The position numbers were made by a program, and so were the translations under genes. Positions 17,814 to 26,861 of a stretch of 64,000 nucleotides of DNA are shown here, piece after piece. The stretch comes from Nonomuraea jiangxiensis. GTDB lineage: Bacteria > Actinomycetota > Actinomycetes > Streptosporangiales > Streptosporangiaceae. Below the pieces are notes generated by a model. It made no database searches. It had not been told where the DNA came from and saw nothing but the letters and a program-made list of their open reading frames with translations. The stretch's first letter is position 1. Each line of letters begins with the position of its first letter. The stretch covers positions 62,001 through 126,000 of the forward strand of contig NZ_FNDJ01000012.1 in assembly GCF_900099965.1 (NCBI RefSeq). Direction: 5' to 3'.

Positions 17814-20800
17814 GTGCCATTCGGTTCTCACTTACCCAGCGCGCGGCGGCTCGGCTCGGTCGCCGTCGGCCTGAGTCTCGTCGTGGCCATGAGCGCCGCG
17901 CCGGCCGCGGCCGATCCCCCGTCGTCACCCCCTTCATCACCATCCGCCGACCGGTGGACGGCCATCCCCCTGACCGGCGCCGAGGTGGTGGACGGCGCCA
18001 CGTCCCCGACGGGCAAGCTGGCCAGGAGCGACCAGGCGCTGCTGCGCAACACCTCCCCGGCGCCGGTCAACATCGTGGTCAAGCTCGACTACGACTCGCT
18101 CGCCGCCTACCGGGGCGGCCTGCCCGGCCTGCCCGGCACCAGCCCCGCCGTCACCGGCCGCGCCCTGGACACCAGGAGCACGGAGGCCAGGCGGTACGGC
18201 GAGCACATCCAGCAGGTCGAGAACGCCTTCCTCGCCGACCTGGCCGAGAAGGTCCCCGGAGCCGTGGTGGGCCAGCGGATCAGAACGGTCTACGGCGGCA
18301 TCGCCCTGCGCATCCCGGGCGACAAGGCGGCCCAGGTGCTGAAGCTGCCCGGCGCGGTCGCCGTGCAGGAGGACAAGCCGCAGCGGTTGCTCACCGACTC
18401 CAGCCCCGCCTTCATCGGCGCCCCCACCGTCTACAACCAGCTCGGTGGCAGCGACTCCGCCGGCAAGGGCGTGATCGTCGGCATCCTCGACACCGGCGCC
18501 TGGCCCGAGCACCCGTCGTTCGCCGCCCGTCCCGGCCTGCCCGCCCCCGGCCCCACCAAGGACGGCACGCCACGGGTCTGCGACTTCGGCGACAACCCGC
18601 TGACCCCGGCCGGCGACCCGTTCCCCTGCAACAACAAGCTGATCGGCGGGCAGCCGTTCCTGGAGACGTACAACGAGGTCTTCGGCGGCGAGGTCTACCC
18701 CGACAGCGCCCGCGACTCCAACGGCCACGGCACCCACACCGCGACCACCTCGGCCGGCGGCGCGGTGGCCGACGCCAACCCGCAGGGCATCAGCCGGGGC
18801 GCGATCCACGGCATCGCGCCCGGCGCCGCGGTCTCGGTCTACAAGGTGTGCGGCGCGCAGGGCTGCTTCCCGTCGGACTCGGCGCAGGCGGTGGCCCGGG
18901 CCATCCTGGACGGCGTCCGGGTGATCAACTTCTCCGTCTCCGGCGGCAGCGACCCGTACAGTGACCCGGTCGAGCTGGCCTTCCTCGACGCGTACGCGGC
19001 GGGCGTGCTGGTCTCGGCGTCGGCGGGCAACTCCGGGCCAGGCGCGGACACCACCGACCACCTCGGCCCGTGGGTGACCACGGTGGCGGCCTCCACGCAG
19101 ACCAGGACGTTCCAGTCCACGATCACGCTGAGCGGCGGCGGCGCGACGGCGACGATCAAGGGGGGCTCGATCACCCCGGGGCTGGCCGGGCCGCGGCCCC
19201 TCGTGCTCGCCTCGGCGCCGCCCTACAACAACCCGTCATGCGAGGTCCCGGCGCCTCCCGGGATCTTCACCGGGAAGATCGTCCTGTGTGAGCGCACCCC
19301 CAACCGGGTGCTGAAGAGCTTCAACGTCAGGCAGGGCGGCGCGGCCGGGATGATCCTCTACAACAGCTTCCCGTTCGACGTCTTCACCGACTCCCACTGG
19401 CTCCCGTCGGTGCACGTGGACAAGCCGGAGGCCGACACGCTGCTGGGCTTCCTGGCCGCGCACCCGGGCGCGACCGCGTCCTTCACCCAGGGGACCAAGG
19501 CCACCTGGCAGGGCGACGCGATCACGCACTTCTCCTCGCGCGGCCCCGGCGGGGACTTCCTCAAGCCGGACGTCACCGCGCCCGGCCTGCACATCATGGC
19601 GGGCATGACGCCGACCCCCGAGTCGCCGCTCGAAGGCCCGCCCGGCAACCTCTTCCAGGTCATCTCGGGCACCTCGATGTCGGCGCCGCACGTCGCGGGC
19701 TCGGCCGCGCTGCTGTTCGCGCTGCACCCGGACTGGACGCCGGGCCAGGTGAAGTCGGCGCTGGAGACCACGGCCAGGACCTCGGTCACCAAGCAGGACC
19801 GGACCACCCCGGCCGACCCGTTCGACATGGGCGGCGGCCGGATCGACCTGACCAAGGCCGGTGACCCGGGCCTGACCCTGGACGAGAGCGCGGCCGGCTT
19901 CGTCGCCTCGGCCGCCGACCCGATGGGCCGCATCGACCTGAACCTGCCCTCGATCAACGCCCCGACCATGCCGGGCATCGTCACCGCCGAGCGCACGGTC
20001 ACCAACATCACCGGCAAGCGGCTCACCTTCACCGCCACCGGCAAGACCGTCAGCGGCGCCGACATCACGGTGCTGCCGCCGCTGCTGTCCGTCGCGCCGG
20101 GCAAGAGCGCCAAGTTCCGGGTGGTCATCACCGCGCCCGACCTGCCCGACGGCCAGTATTTCGGCCAGGTGGACCTCAAGCAGGTCGGCGGCTCCCGCGC
20201 GCTGCACCTGCCGGTCGCGTTCTTCCGCCAGGAGGGCGCGGTGCCGGTCGAGCAGACCTGCACGCCGTCCACCATCCCGCGGAACACCGGCGTGTCCACC
20301 TGCACGGTCACCGTACGGAACGACACGATGCAGGACACGGAGGTGACCGCGCTCAGCACCCTGGACGCGCGCCTGCGCCTGAACAGCGTCACGGGAGCCA
20401 CCAAGGTCGGTACCCAGATCGCCACCGCCAAGGCCACGCTGGCCGGCAGGCAGCCTCCCACGCCGACGATCGAACCGGGCGCCGGTCCCGCCGGTTACCT
20501 CCCGCTGGACATCTTCGGCGTCACGCCGATCCCGATCGGTGACGAGCAGGCGGTCAACTTCACCCTGCCCCCCTTCATCTACGCGGGCCGGACCTACACC
20601 AGGCTCGGCGTCACCTCCAACGGCTACAGCGTCGCGGGTGGGGCCATCGGCTCCGACATCCTGGCCGACCCGCAGACGTTCCCCGACCCGGCACGGCCGA
20701 ACGGCGTGCTCGCCTCCTACTGGACCAACCTTGACGGCGCCGGCGCCCCGGGGATCCTCGCCACGATCCTGACCGACGGCGTCAGCGACTGGCTGGTGGT

Positions 20801-21164
20801 CGAGTGGCGGCTGAACATCTTCGGCACCACCGACCTCAAGGTGTTCCAGCAGTGGATCGGGCTCAACGGCGTGGAGGACATCAGCTTCGCCTACGACCCG
20901 GCCAACCTGCCCGGCGCCCCGCCCGCCGGCGCGGGCCTGACCGTGGGCGCCGAGAACGCCGAGGGCACGGGAGGCGACCAGATCAGCGGGCCGCCCACCG
21001 AGGACCTGGTGGTCCGGAGCGCCCCCGCGGCTCCCGGCGGCACCCTGACCTACTCGATGCAGGTCAAGGGGGTCAGCCCGGGGAACGGGAAGGTGACGAC
21101 GGCCACCTCCACACCGCAGGTCAAGGGGATCACCGTCGAGGTGGACACGATCACCGTGCAGTGA
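17814..21164 (+). CDS. Secreted subtilisin-like serine protease (S8 family) with PA insert
   Basis: 1116-aa exported protease. The GTG at 17814 is chosen because AGGAGG (17801-17806) sits 7 nt upstream; the open frame extends to 17781 without a site. Signal peptide about residues 1-36 (basic start, hydrophobic core, ends AAPAAA). Next come an I9-like propeptide (about 80-190), then the catalytic domain with Asp226 in GILDTGAWPEH, His305 in NGHGTHT and Ser621 in GTSMSAPHVAG. A PA domain is inserted before the Ser, and about 450 residues of beta-rich, fibronectin-like sequence follow. A strong hairpin terminator comes directly after the stop. Confidence 0.94.
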   Translation: MPFGSHLPSARRLGSVAVGLSLVVAMSAAPAAADPPSSPPSSPSADRWTAIPLTGAEVVDGATSPTGKLARSDQALLRNTSPAPVNIVVKLDYDSLAAYRGGLPGLPGTSPAVTGRALDTRSTEARRYGEHIQQVENAFLADLAEKVPGAVVGQRIRTVYGGIALRIPGDKAAQVLKLPGAVAVQEDKPQRLLTDSSPAFIGAPTVYNQLGGSDSAGKGVIVGILDTGAWPEHPSFAARPGLPAPGPTKDGTPRVCDFGDNPLTPAGDPFPCNNKLIGGQPFLETYNEVFGGEVYPDSARDSNGHGTHTATTSAGGAVADANPQGISRGAIHGIAPGAAVSVYKVCGAQGCFPSDSAQAVARAILDGVRVINFSVSGGSDPYSDPVELAFLDAYAAGVLVSASAGNSGPGADTTDHLGPWVTTVAASTQTRTFQSTITLSGGGATATIKGGSITPGLAGPRPLVLASAPPYNNPSCEVPAPPGIFTGKIVLCERTPNRVLKSFNVRQGGAAGMILYNSFPFDVFTDSHWLPSVHVDKPEADTLLGFLAAHPGATASFTQGTKATWQGDAITHFSSRGPGGDFLKPDVTAPGLHIMAGMTPTPESPLEGPPGNLFQVISGTSMSAPHVAGSAALLFALHPDWTPGQVKSALETTARTSVTKQDRTTPADPFDMGGGRIDLTKAGDPGLTLDESAAGFVASAADPMGRIDLNLPSINAPTMPGIVTAERTVTNITGKRLTFTATGKTVSGADITVLPPLLSVAPGKSAKFRVVITAPDLPDGQYFGQVDLKQVGGSRALHLPVAFFRQEGAVPVEQTCTPSTIPRNTGVSTCTVTVRNDTMQDTEVTALSTLDARLRLNSVTGATKVGTQIATAKATLAGRQPPTPTIEPGAGPAGYLPLDIFGVTPIPIGDEQAVNFTLPPFIYAGRTYTRLGVTSNGYSVAGGAIGSDILADPQTFPDPARPNGVLASYWTNLDGAGAPGILATILTDGVSDWLVVEWRLNIFGTTDLKVFQQWIGLNGVEDISFAYDPANLPGAPPAGAGLTVGAENAEGTGGDQISGPPTEDLVVRSAPAAPGGTLTYSMQVKGVSPGNGKVTTATSTPQVKGITVEVDTITVQ

Positions 21165-21172
21165 ACCCCGCC

Positions 21173-21203
21173 GAGCCGCGGGCGGGGCACCCGCCCGCGG
21201 CTC
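21173..21203 (+). terminator. Hairpin terminator after subtilase gene
   Basis: Perfect 14-bp stem GAGCCGCGGGCGGG / CCCGCCCGCGGCTC with a 3-nt loop, 9 bases after the stop. No U-tract, as is usual in actinomycetes. Confidence 0.8.
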
Positions 21204-21391
21204 TCCCGGCGGCGGCCTCCGCCGCAACCTGAGCGCACAACGCCGCGACGTGGGGGACCGGCAGCACCCGCACGGGGAACGATTCCGGCCTGCGGAATTC
21301 AAGGTAGGGACCATTGCACCTAGTGGAAGCCCTACATAGGTTCCCCTTAACCATGCGGTAACACGAGCCCCAGGTTAGGAAGGAGGCTGCC

Positions 21392-22192
21392 GTGGTATCC
21401 CTCGCCCGCGTGTCGGCCGGACGCGGCTCGGATCTCGGCCTCAAGGTGGCGGGCATCGCGGTGGCCCTGCTGCTGGTGGAGCTGTGCACGCGCAGCGGGC
21501 TGCTGCCGGAGCGCTGGTTCCCACCGGCCGGCGAGATCTACGCCGAGTTCTTCCGGCTGGCCGGCGGACGGCCGCTGTGGGTGGAGATCGGCAGGACGTT
21601 ACTCGGCTGGGCCACCGGGCTCGGCCTCGGCGCGGTGCTCGCGGTGCCCATCGGCATGGCGCTCGGCTCCAGCCGTACGGCCTACCGGCTGTCCCGCGTC
21701 GTCATCGAGTTCTGCCGGCCGGTCCCGCCGGTGGCGCTGATCCCGCTGACCGTCCTGGTGTACGGCACCGATTTGCAGACCAAGACCTTCCTCGTCGCCT
21801 TCGCGGTGTTCTGGCCGATGCTGTTCCAGACCATCTACGGCGTCCAGGACGTCGACCCGGTCGCCATCGACACGGCCCGCGCGTACGGACTCGGGACGTT
21901 CGCCCGGTTCCGCACGGTCGTCCTCCCGAGCGCGACCCCCTACATCGCGACCGGCCTGCGCATCTCGTCGTCGATCGCGCTGATCCTGGCGATCACCGAG
22001 GAGCTGGTCGTCGGCACGCCCGGCCTTGGCCGCGCCATCATCGTCGCGCAGTCCGCGGGCGACCCCACCCGCATGTACGCGCTGATCATCGCGACCGGCC
22101 TGCTCGGCTGGGCCCTCAACGCGGCGTTCGGCGCCCTGGAACGGCGGGTGCTGTCCTGGCATCCCGCGCAACGGCAGGAGGTGGCCCGATGA
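21392..22192 (+). CDS. ABC importer permease (nitrate/sulfonate/taurine type), first subunit
   Basis: 266-aa membrane subunit of the SsuC/TauC/NrtB family. It starts at GTG 21392 behind AAGGAGG. About six hydrophobic segments; the coupling-loop motif EAA is seen as the region around DPVAIDTARAYGLGTFARF, and PPVALIPLTVLVYG is typical of the family. The next permease overlaps it by four bases (ATGA). First gene of a four-gene importer operon that converges on the IclR regulator and lies beside an aromatic catabolic operon. Substrate is probably an aromatic carboxylate, inferred only from this context. Confidence 0.88.
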   Translation: MVSLARVSAGRGSDLGLKVAGIAVALLLVELCTRSGLLPERWFPPAGEIYAEFFRLAGGRPLWVEIGRTLLGWATGLGLGAVLAVPIGMALGSSRTAYRLSRVVIEFCRPVPPVALIPLTVLVYGTDLQTKTFLVAFAVFWPMLFQTIYGVQDVDPVAIDTARAYGLGTFARFRTVVLPSATPYIATGLRISSSIALILAITEELVVGTPGLGRAIIVAQSAGDPTRMYALIIATGLLGWALNAAFGALERRVLSWHPAQRQEVAR

Positions 22193-23034
22193 CGCGTACC
22201 GCGATCGGCACGGCGGCCGGCGGGCGGACCCGTCCGGCGGCCGGCGGCGGGACCCGCCGGTGGGGACGCGCGCTGCGGCTGCTCGCGCTGCAGCTCGTCG
22301 TCCCGGTCGTCCTGCTGGCGGGCATCTGGTGGTGGACCGGCCAGGCGGGCAGCTTCTACTTCCCGCCCGCCTCCGAGGTCGCCCGGTATTTCGCCGACCT
22401 GTGGCTCTTCGAGCGGGTGGGCGGGGACGTGCTGCCCAGCCTCGGCCGGATGTTCGCCGGCTACGCGATCGCGGTCGTCGTGGGGATGGTGCTCGGCACG
22501 GCGCTCGGGCTGTCCCGGCTGCTGCGGACCGCGGCCGACCCGGTGGTCCAGTTCCTGCGGGCGCTCCCGCCGCCCGCGCTCATCCCGTTCGCGCTGCTGC
22601 TGTTCGGGGCCGGCGACTGGTCAAAGGTCTTCATCATCGCGCTGGGCACGGTCTGGCCGATCCTGCTCAACACCATCGACGGCGTCCGCGGCGTCGAGTC
22701 GCAGCTGCTGGACGCGGCGCGCTCGTTCCAGATCCCGGCGGGCGCCCGGCTGACGCGGATCGTGCTCCCTGCGGCCACCCCGCGGATCTTCGCGGGCATG
22801 CGGACCAGCCTGTCCATCGCGATCATCCTGATGGTGGTCTCGGAGATGGTCGCCAGCGACAACGGGATCGGTTACTTCGTACTGGAGTCGCAGCGGTCCT
22901 TCGCCATCCCGGAGATGTGGACCGGGATCGTGCTGCTCGGCGTGCTCGGCTTCGTCCTCAACTGGCTCTTCGTGGTAATGGAGGCACGCGTCTTGTTCTG
23001 GCACCGCGGTCTGAAGGGGAACTCCGATGCTTGA
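22189..23034 (+). CDS. ABC importer permease (nitrate/sulfonate/taurine type), second subunit
   Basis: 281-aa second permease, paired with the preceding one to form a heterodimeric channel. It has a basic Gly/Arg-rich start (about 25 residues), then about six helices; RALPPPALIPFALLLFG and ESQLLDAARSFQIPAG mark the family and the coupling loop. The ATG at 22189 overlaps the previous stop (ATGA). Two different permeases in one operon are less usual than the SsuC-type homodimer. Confidence 0.87.
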   Translation: MTRTAIGTAAGGRTRPAAGGGTRRWGRALRLLALQLVVPVVLLAGIWWWTGQAGSFYFPPASEVARYFADLWLFERVGGDVLPSLGRMFAGYAIAVVVGMVLGTALGLSRLLRTAADPVVQFLRALPPPALIPFALLLFGAGDWSKVFIIALGTVWPILLNTIDGVRGVESQLLDAARSFQIPAGARLTRIVLPAATPRIFAGMRTSLSIAIILMVVSEMVASDNGIGYFVLESQRSFAIPEMWTGIVLLGVLGFVLNWLFVVMEARVLFWHRGLKGNSDA

Positions 23035-23794
23035 GGTCGCCCAGCTCAGCAAGGTCTACGGGCCCGACCCGGCCGCCCGGCCCGCCGTCGCCGATCTGAC
23101 CTTCGACGTCGCGGCGCGTGAGTTCGTCTGCATCCTGGGGTCGTCCGGGTGCGGGAAGACCACGATGTTGCGCTGCCTGGCGGGGCTGGAGCCGGTCACC
23201 TCCGGCCACGTACGCCTGCGGGACGAGGTCGTCTCCGGGCCGCCCCGGGAGATGGCCTTCGTCTTCCAGGACTACAGCAGGTCGCTGTACCCGTGGATGA
23301 CGGTGGAGCGGAACGTCGCCTTCCCCCTGCGCTACAAGGGGGTCCCGAAGCAGGAGGCGCGGGCCGCCACCCAGGAGGCGCTGGAGGCCGTCGGGCTCGG
23401 TGGGCGCGGCCGGTCGTACCCGTGGCAGCTGTCCGGCGGCATGCAGCAGCGCGTGGCCATCGCCCGGGCGCTGGCCTACCGGCCGCAGATCCTGCTGATG
23501 GACGAGCCGTTCGCCTCGGTCGACGCGCAGACCCGGGCGGGCCTGGAGGACCTGCTGCTCGACGTCTGGCAGCGGTACGAGATCACCGTGCTGTTCGTCA
23601 CGCACGACATCGACGAGGCGGTCTACCTGGCCGACCGCGTCCTGGTCCTGCGGGCGCCCGCGCACGTCGCGCTCACCGTCGAGGTGGACCTCCCCCGGCC
23701 GCGCAACCAGCTCACCACCAAGGGCCATCCGGACTTCGGCCGGCTGCGCAGCGAGCTGCTCGCCGCGCTCAGCCCGGCGGGAACGCCGCAATGA
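23027..23794 (+). CDS. ABC importer ATP-binding subunit (SsuB/TauB/NrtD type)
   Basis: 255-aa ATPase. Walker A GSSGCGKTT, Q-loop FVFQDYSRSLYPWMTV, signature LSGGMQQRVAIARAL, Walker B ILLMDEPFASVD and switch His in FVTHDIDEA are all intact. It overlaps the upstream permease by 8 bases and the downstream lipoprotein gene by 4, so the four subunits are translationally coupled. Confidence 0.93.
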   Translation: MLEVAQLSKVYGPDPAARPAVADLTFDVAAREFVCILGSSGCGKTTMLRCLAGLEPVTSGHVRLRDEVVSGPPREMAFVFQDYSRSLYPWMTVERNVAFPLRYKGVPKQEARAATQEALEAVGLGGRGRSYPWQLSGGMQQRVAIARALAYRPQILLMDEPFASVDAQTRAGLEDLLLDVWQRYEITVLFVTHDIDEAVYLADRVLVLRAPAHVALTVEVDLPRPRNQLTTKGHPDFGRLRSELLAALSPAGTPQ

Positions 23795-24774
23795 CCAGGC
23801 TCGGCCGGGTCGGCGCCCTGCTGGCCGCGCTGTTCCTGGTCACCGCGTGCAGCGACTACCCCGGTGACCTGTCCGGCGGCGGCTCCGGCCCGGCGGGCGG
23901 CAGCGCCGGGCTGACCCAGATCAAGGTGTCCGACACGGCGGGCATGCCCGCGGCCTTCATCACCTACGGGGTGCAGCGCGGCTTCTTCAAGGAGCAGGGC
24001 CTGGACGTCCGGATGCAGACCTCGGCGGGCGGCGCCGCGGTGATCCCGGCGCTGCTCAACGGCGGGCTGGACGTGGCCGGCTCCAACGTCGTCTCCGCCG
24101 TGATCGCGATGAACCGGGGCCTGCCGCTCACCATGGTCGGCTCGGGCACCAGCACGGCCGACGACCCGGAGCAGGACTTCTCCGGGATCGCCGTCCCGGC
24201 GGGCAGCGCGATCACCAGCGCGGCGGGGGTGAACGGCAAGCGGATCGCCGTCAACACGCTACGCAACATCAACGACATCGTGATCGACGCCTCCATCCGC
24301 AGGGCCGGGGTCACCCCGGCCGGCGTCAAGTACGTCGAGATGGGCTTCCCCGACATGCTGCCCGCCCTGGAACGCGGCGACGTGGACGCGGCGATGCTCA
24401 TCGAGCCGTTCCTGACCATGGCGCGGTCGGCCGGGATGCGGGTGGTGGCCGACCCGTACACCGACGCCCGGCGGGGGCTGCAGATCGGCACGTATCTCAT
24501 GGCGGCCGAGAAGGCGCGGCAGAACCCGCGGCTGGTGTCGTCCTTCCAGGCGGGGGTGCGCCGGACGGCGGAGGCCATCCGGCGGGACCCGGCCACGTTC
24601 CGCGCGGCGCTGCCGAAGATCGCGGGGATCAAGCCCGAGCTGGCCGGGAGCATCCACCTGCCGCAGTGGAAGGGAACCACCGACCGCGCCTCGGTGGACC
24701 TCATCGCGACCTCCATGAGGCGCCTGGGCCTCACCGACCGCACCTTCGACCACGACAGGTACGTGCTCAAGTAG
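23791..24774 (+). CDS. ABC importer substrate-binding lipoprotein (NMT1/SsuA-like)
   Basis: 327-aa extracellular binding protein. Signal sequence ends in the lipobox VTAC with Cys20, so it should be lipid-anchored. The mature part has the NMT1/SsuA pattern: ITYGVQRGFFKEQGLDV, GGLDVAGSNVVSAVIAMNRGLP, and GDVDAAMLIEPF. Family members bind sulfonates, nitrate, thiamine precursors or aromatic acids such as phthalate; the neighbouring ring-cleavage genes favour an aromatic acid (inference). Six bases separate its stop from the stop of the convergent IclR gene. Confidence 0.9.
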   Translation: MTRLGRVGALLAALFLVTACSDYPGDLSGGGSGPAGGSAGLTQIKVSDTAGMPAAFITYGVQRGFFKEQGLDVRMQTSAGGAAVIPALLNGGLDVAGSNVVSAVIAMNRGLPLTMVGSGTSTADDPEQDFSGIAVPAGSAITSAAGVNGKRIAVNTLRNINDIVIDASIRRAGVTPAGVKYVEMGFPDMLPALERGDVDAAMLIEPFLTMARSAGMRVVADPYTDARRGLQIGTYLMAAEKARQNPRLVSSFQAGVRRTAEAIRRDPATFRAALPKIAGIKPELAGSIHLPQWKGTTDRASVDLIATSMRRLGLTDRTFDHDRYVLK

Positions 24775-24780
24775 CCCGGG

Positions 24781-25563
24781 TCAGAGGCTGGCGCGCAGCA
24801 ACCGCTGGACGGAGGCGGCGGCCCCGTCCAGCAGCGGCACGAAGTCGCGGCGCGCGTCGGCCTGGCCGATCCGCGCCGCGGGCAGCAGCACGGCCAGCGC
24901 CGCCAGCGGGGCGTTCGTCAGGTCGCGCACCGCCACCGCGACCGCGCACACGCCCTCCTCGCCCTCCTGCTCGTTGAGGGCGTAGCCGTGCCGCCGCACC
25001 AGCGCCAGCTCCCTCTCCAGCCGCTCCCAGGTGGAGATGGAGTTGGGGGTGCGGGTGACCAGGGTCCGGTCCTGGTAGCGGCGGTCGAGCTCCATCGGGG
25101 ACAGCCCGGCCAGGATCGCCTTGCCCGCGGCCGTGCAGTGCGCGGGCATGACGATGCCCGTACGGTCGCCGACGCGGACCGTGCGCGGGCTCTCGACGCA
25201 GTCCACGAAGCGGACGTTGCGGCCCTCGATGAGGCTGAGGCTGACGGTCTCCCGGGTCTGCTCGCTGAGCTCCTCCAGCACCGGCCGGGCGACCGAGCGG
25301 ATGTCGATGCGCCCGATGGCGGCCAGGCCGATCTCGTGGAGCACCGGGCCGGGCCGGTAGACCCCGTTGGGCTTGTCCTGGAGCACGAACCCGTGCCTGC
25401 GCAGCGCGCTGAGCAGGCGGTGCGCCGTCGAACGCGCCACGCCGAGCCGCTCTGCGGCCTCGGAGACGCGGATGGTGCGCTGCTCGCCGATCAGGGCGAG
25501 CAGGCTCAGCGCGTTGTCCACCGACGTGGGCACGGAATCCGACCCCGGAACCAAATTCGACAT
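24781..25563 (-). CDS. IclR-family transcriptional regulator
   Basis: 260 aa. N-terminal winged helix (about residues 15-75) with VSEAAERLGVARSTAHRLLSALRRHGFV; C-terminal ligand domain with CTAAGKAILAGL and the segment HGYALNEQEGEEGVCAVAVAV typical of IclR. It is divergent from the monooxygenase gene with only 59 bp between the starts, and convergent with the importer operon. IclR proteins often control aromatic-acid catabolism and respond to the substrate or an intermediate, so control of the adjacent pathway is likely. Confidence 0.9.
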   Translation of the reverse strand: MSNLVPGSDSVPTSVDNALSLLALIGEQRTIRVSEAAERLGVARSTAHRLLSALRRHGFVLQDKPNGVYRPGPVLHEIGLAAIGRIDIRSVARPVLEELSEQTRETVSLSLIEGRNVRFVDCVESPRTVRVGDRTGIVMPAHCTAAGKAILAGLSPMELDRRYQDRTLVTRTPNSISTWERLERELALVRRHGYALNEQEGEEGVCAVAVAVRDLTNAPLAALAVLLPAARIGQADARRDFVPLLDGAAASVQRLLRASL

Positions 25564-25622
25564 ACAGGAACTCTACCGTCTTGCCTTTCGCACCTCCGGA
25601 ATAGCTGATTACCGTCGAAGGC
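25564..25622. promoter_or_regulatory. Divergent, apparently leaderless promoter region of IclR and monooxygenase genes
   Basis: 59 bp hold both promoters. Plus strand: TACCGT at 25610-25615, 7 nt before the ATG at 25623. Minus strand: TAGAGT (complement of 25570-25575), 6 nt before the ATG at 25563. Neither start has a usable Shine-Dalgarno sequence; -35 boxes are weak, which fits activator dependence. An IclR operator should lie here, but no clean dyad was identified. Confidence 0.5.
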
Positions 25623-26861
25623 ATGACCCAGCTCACTGATCTGCCGGTGATCGTCGTCGGGGCGGGGCCGGTCGGGATGACGGCGGCGGCGCGGCTGGCC
25701 GTGGACGGCGTGCCCGTGGTGGTGGTCGAGGCCGAGCCCGTCCCGAAGACGGACTGGCGGGCCTCGACCTTCCACGCCGCCACGCTGGAGTTGCTCCAAA
25801 GCATCGGCGTGACGGACCAGATGAACGCCGAGGGCCTGGTCGCACCCATCTACCACTTCCGCGACCGCAGGGACGGCCTGGTCGCCGCGTTCGACTTCGG
25901 GCTGCTGGCCGACGAGACGGCCTTTCCGTACCGGCTCCAGCTCAACCAGCAGCACCTGGTACGCATGCTGCACGACCGGCTGCGTGCCGACGACCACGTG
26001 GAGCTGCTGTTCGGCTCCCGGGTCACCGGAGTGGCCGGCACCGCGGACGGCGTCACCGCCACCGTCGAGACCCCGGACGGCCCCCGCGAGCTGCGCGGCA
26101 GCCACCTGATCGGGGCCGACGGCCCGGCCAGCACGGTGCGCCGGTCCCTGGGCATCGAGTTCGCCGGCTACACCTACCCCGAACGCTTCCTCATCGTCAG
26201 CACCACCGTCGACCTGAGCGCGCGCATCCCCGGCCTGGCCCACGTCAACTACATCGCCGACCCTGCCCAGTGGCTGTTCTTACTGCGCACGCCCGAGTCG
26301 TGGCGGGCGGTCTATCCGGTGCCGCCGGACGAGCCCGCCACGGCGGCCACCGCGCCCGACCGGATGCAGGAGCAGCTCCAGGCGGTGGCGCCCTACCCGG
26401 CCGGCTACCCGATCGTCGACTTCCAGGTCTACAACGTGCACCAGCGGATCGCCGCCACCTTCCGGGCCGGGAACATCGTGCTCGCCGGCGACGCGGCGCA
26501 CATCAACAGCCCGCTCGGCGGCGTCGGCCTCAACAGCGGCATCCACGACGTGATGGACGTGGTCCCCCGCATCGTGCGGATCCGCGCCGGCCAGGGAGAC
26601 CCCGACGCGGAGCTGGGCACGTACGACGCTGTGCGCCGCCAGGTCGCCACGGAGTACATCCAGGCCGACACGCAGCGCAACACCGAGCGGCTCAAGGAGA
26701 CCGACGAGGCGCGCAGGCGGGCCAACCAGGAGGAGATGCGGGCCGTGGCGGCCGATCCGGCGCGGGCCCGCGCGTACATGCGGCGGGCCTCGTTGCTGGA
26801 GAGCGTGCGGCGCTTCGGCATCGGCCTGCCCCCCGGACACACCATGGAGGTGCCGTCATGA
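25623..26861 (+). CDS. FAD-dependent aromatic monooxygenase (PHBH family)
   Basis: 412-aa flavoprotein hydroxylase. The Rossmann motif VVGAGPVGMTAAARLA starts near residue 10; the mid-protein motif LIGADGPASTVRRSLG and the FAD/substrate motif LAGDAAHINSPLGGVGLNSGIHD are complete. It probably hydroxylates a phenolic ring using NAD(P)H and O2. It is the first gene of an operon with a gentisate-dioxygenase-like cupin and an FAH hydrolase, so a role in making a 2,5-dihydroxylated ring (for example from 3-hydroxybenzoate or salicylate) is inferred; the exact substrate cannot be read from sequence. Confidence 0.88.
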   Translation: MTQLTDLPVIVVGAGPVGMTAAARLAVDGVPVVVVEAEPVPKTDWRASTFHAATLELLQSIGVTDQMNAEGLVAPIYHFRDRRDGLVAAFDFGLLADETAFPYRLQLNQQHLVRMLHDRLRADDHVELLFGSRVTGVAGTADGVTATVETPDGPRELRGSHLIGADGPASTVRRSLGIEFAGYTYPERFLIVSTTVDLSARIPGLAHVNYIADPAQWLFLLRTPESWRAVYPVPPDEPATAATAPDRMQEQLQAVAPYPAGYPIVDFQVYNVHQRIAATFRAGNIVLAGDAAHINSPLGGVGLNSGIHDVMDVVPRIVRIRAGQGDPDAELGTYDAVRRQVATEYIQADTQRNTERLKETDEARRRANQEEMRAVAADPARARAYMRRASLLESVRRFGIGLPPGHTMEVPS

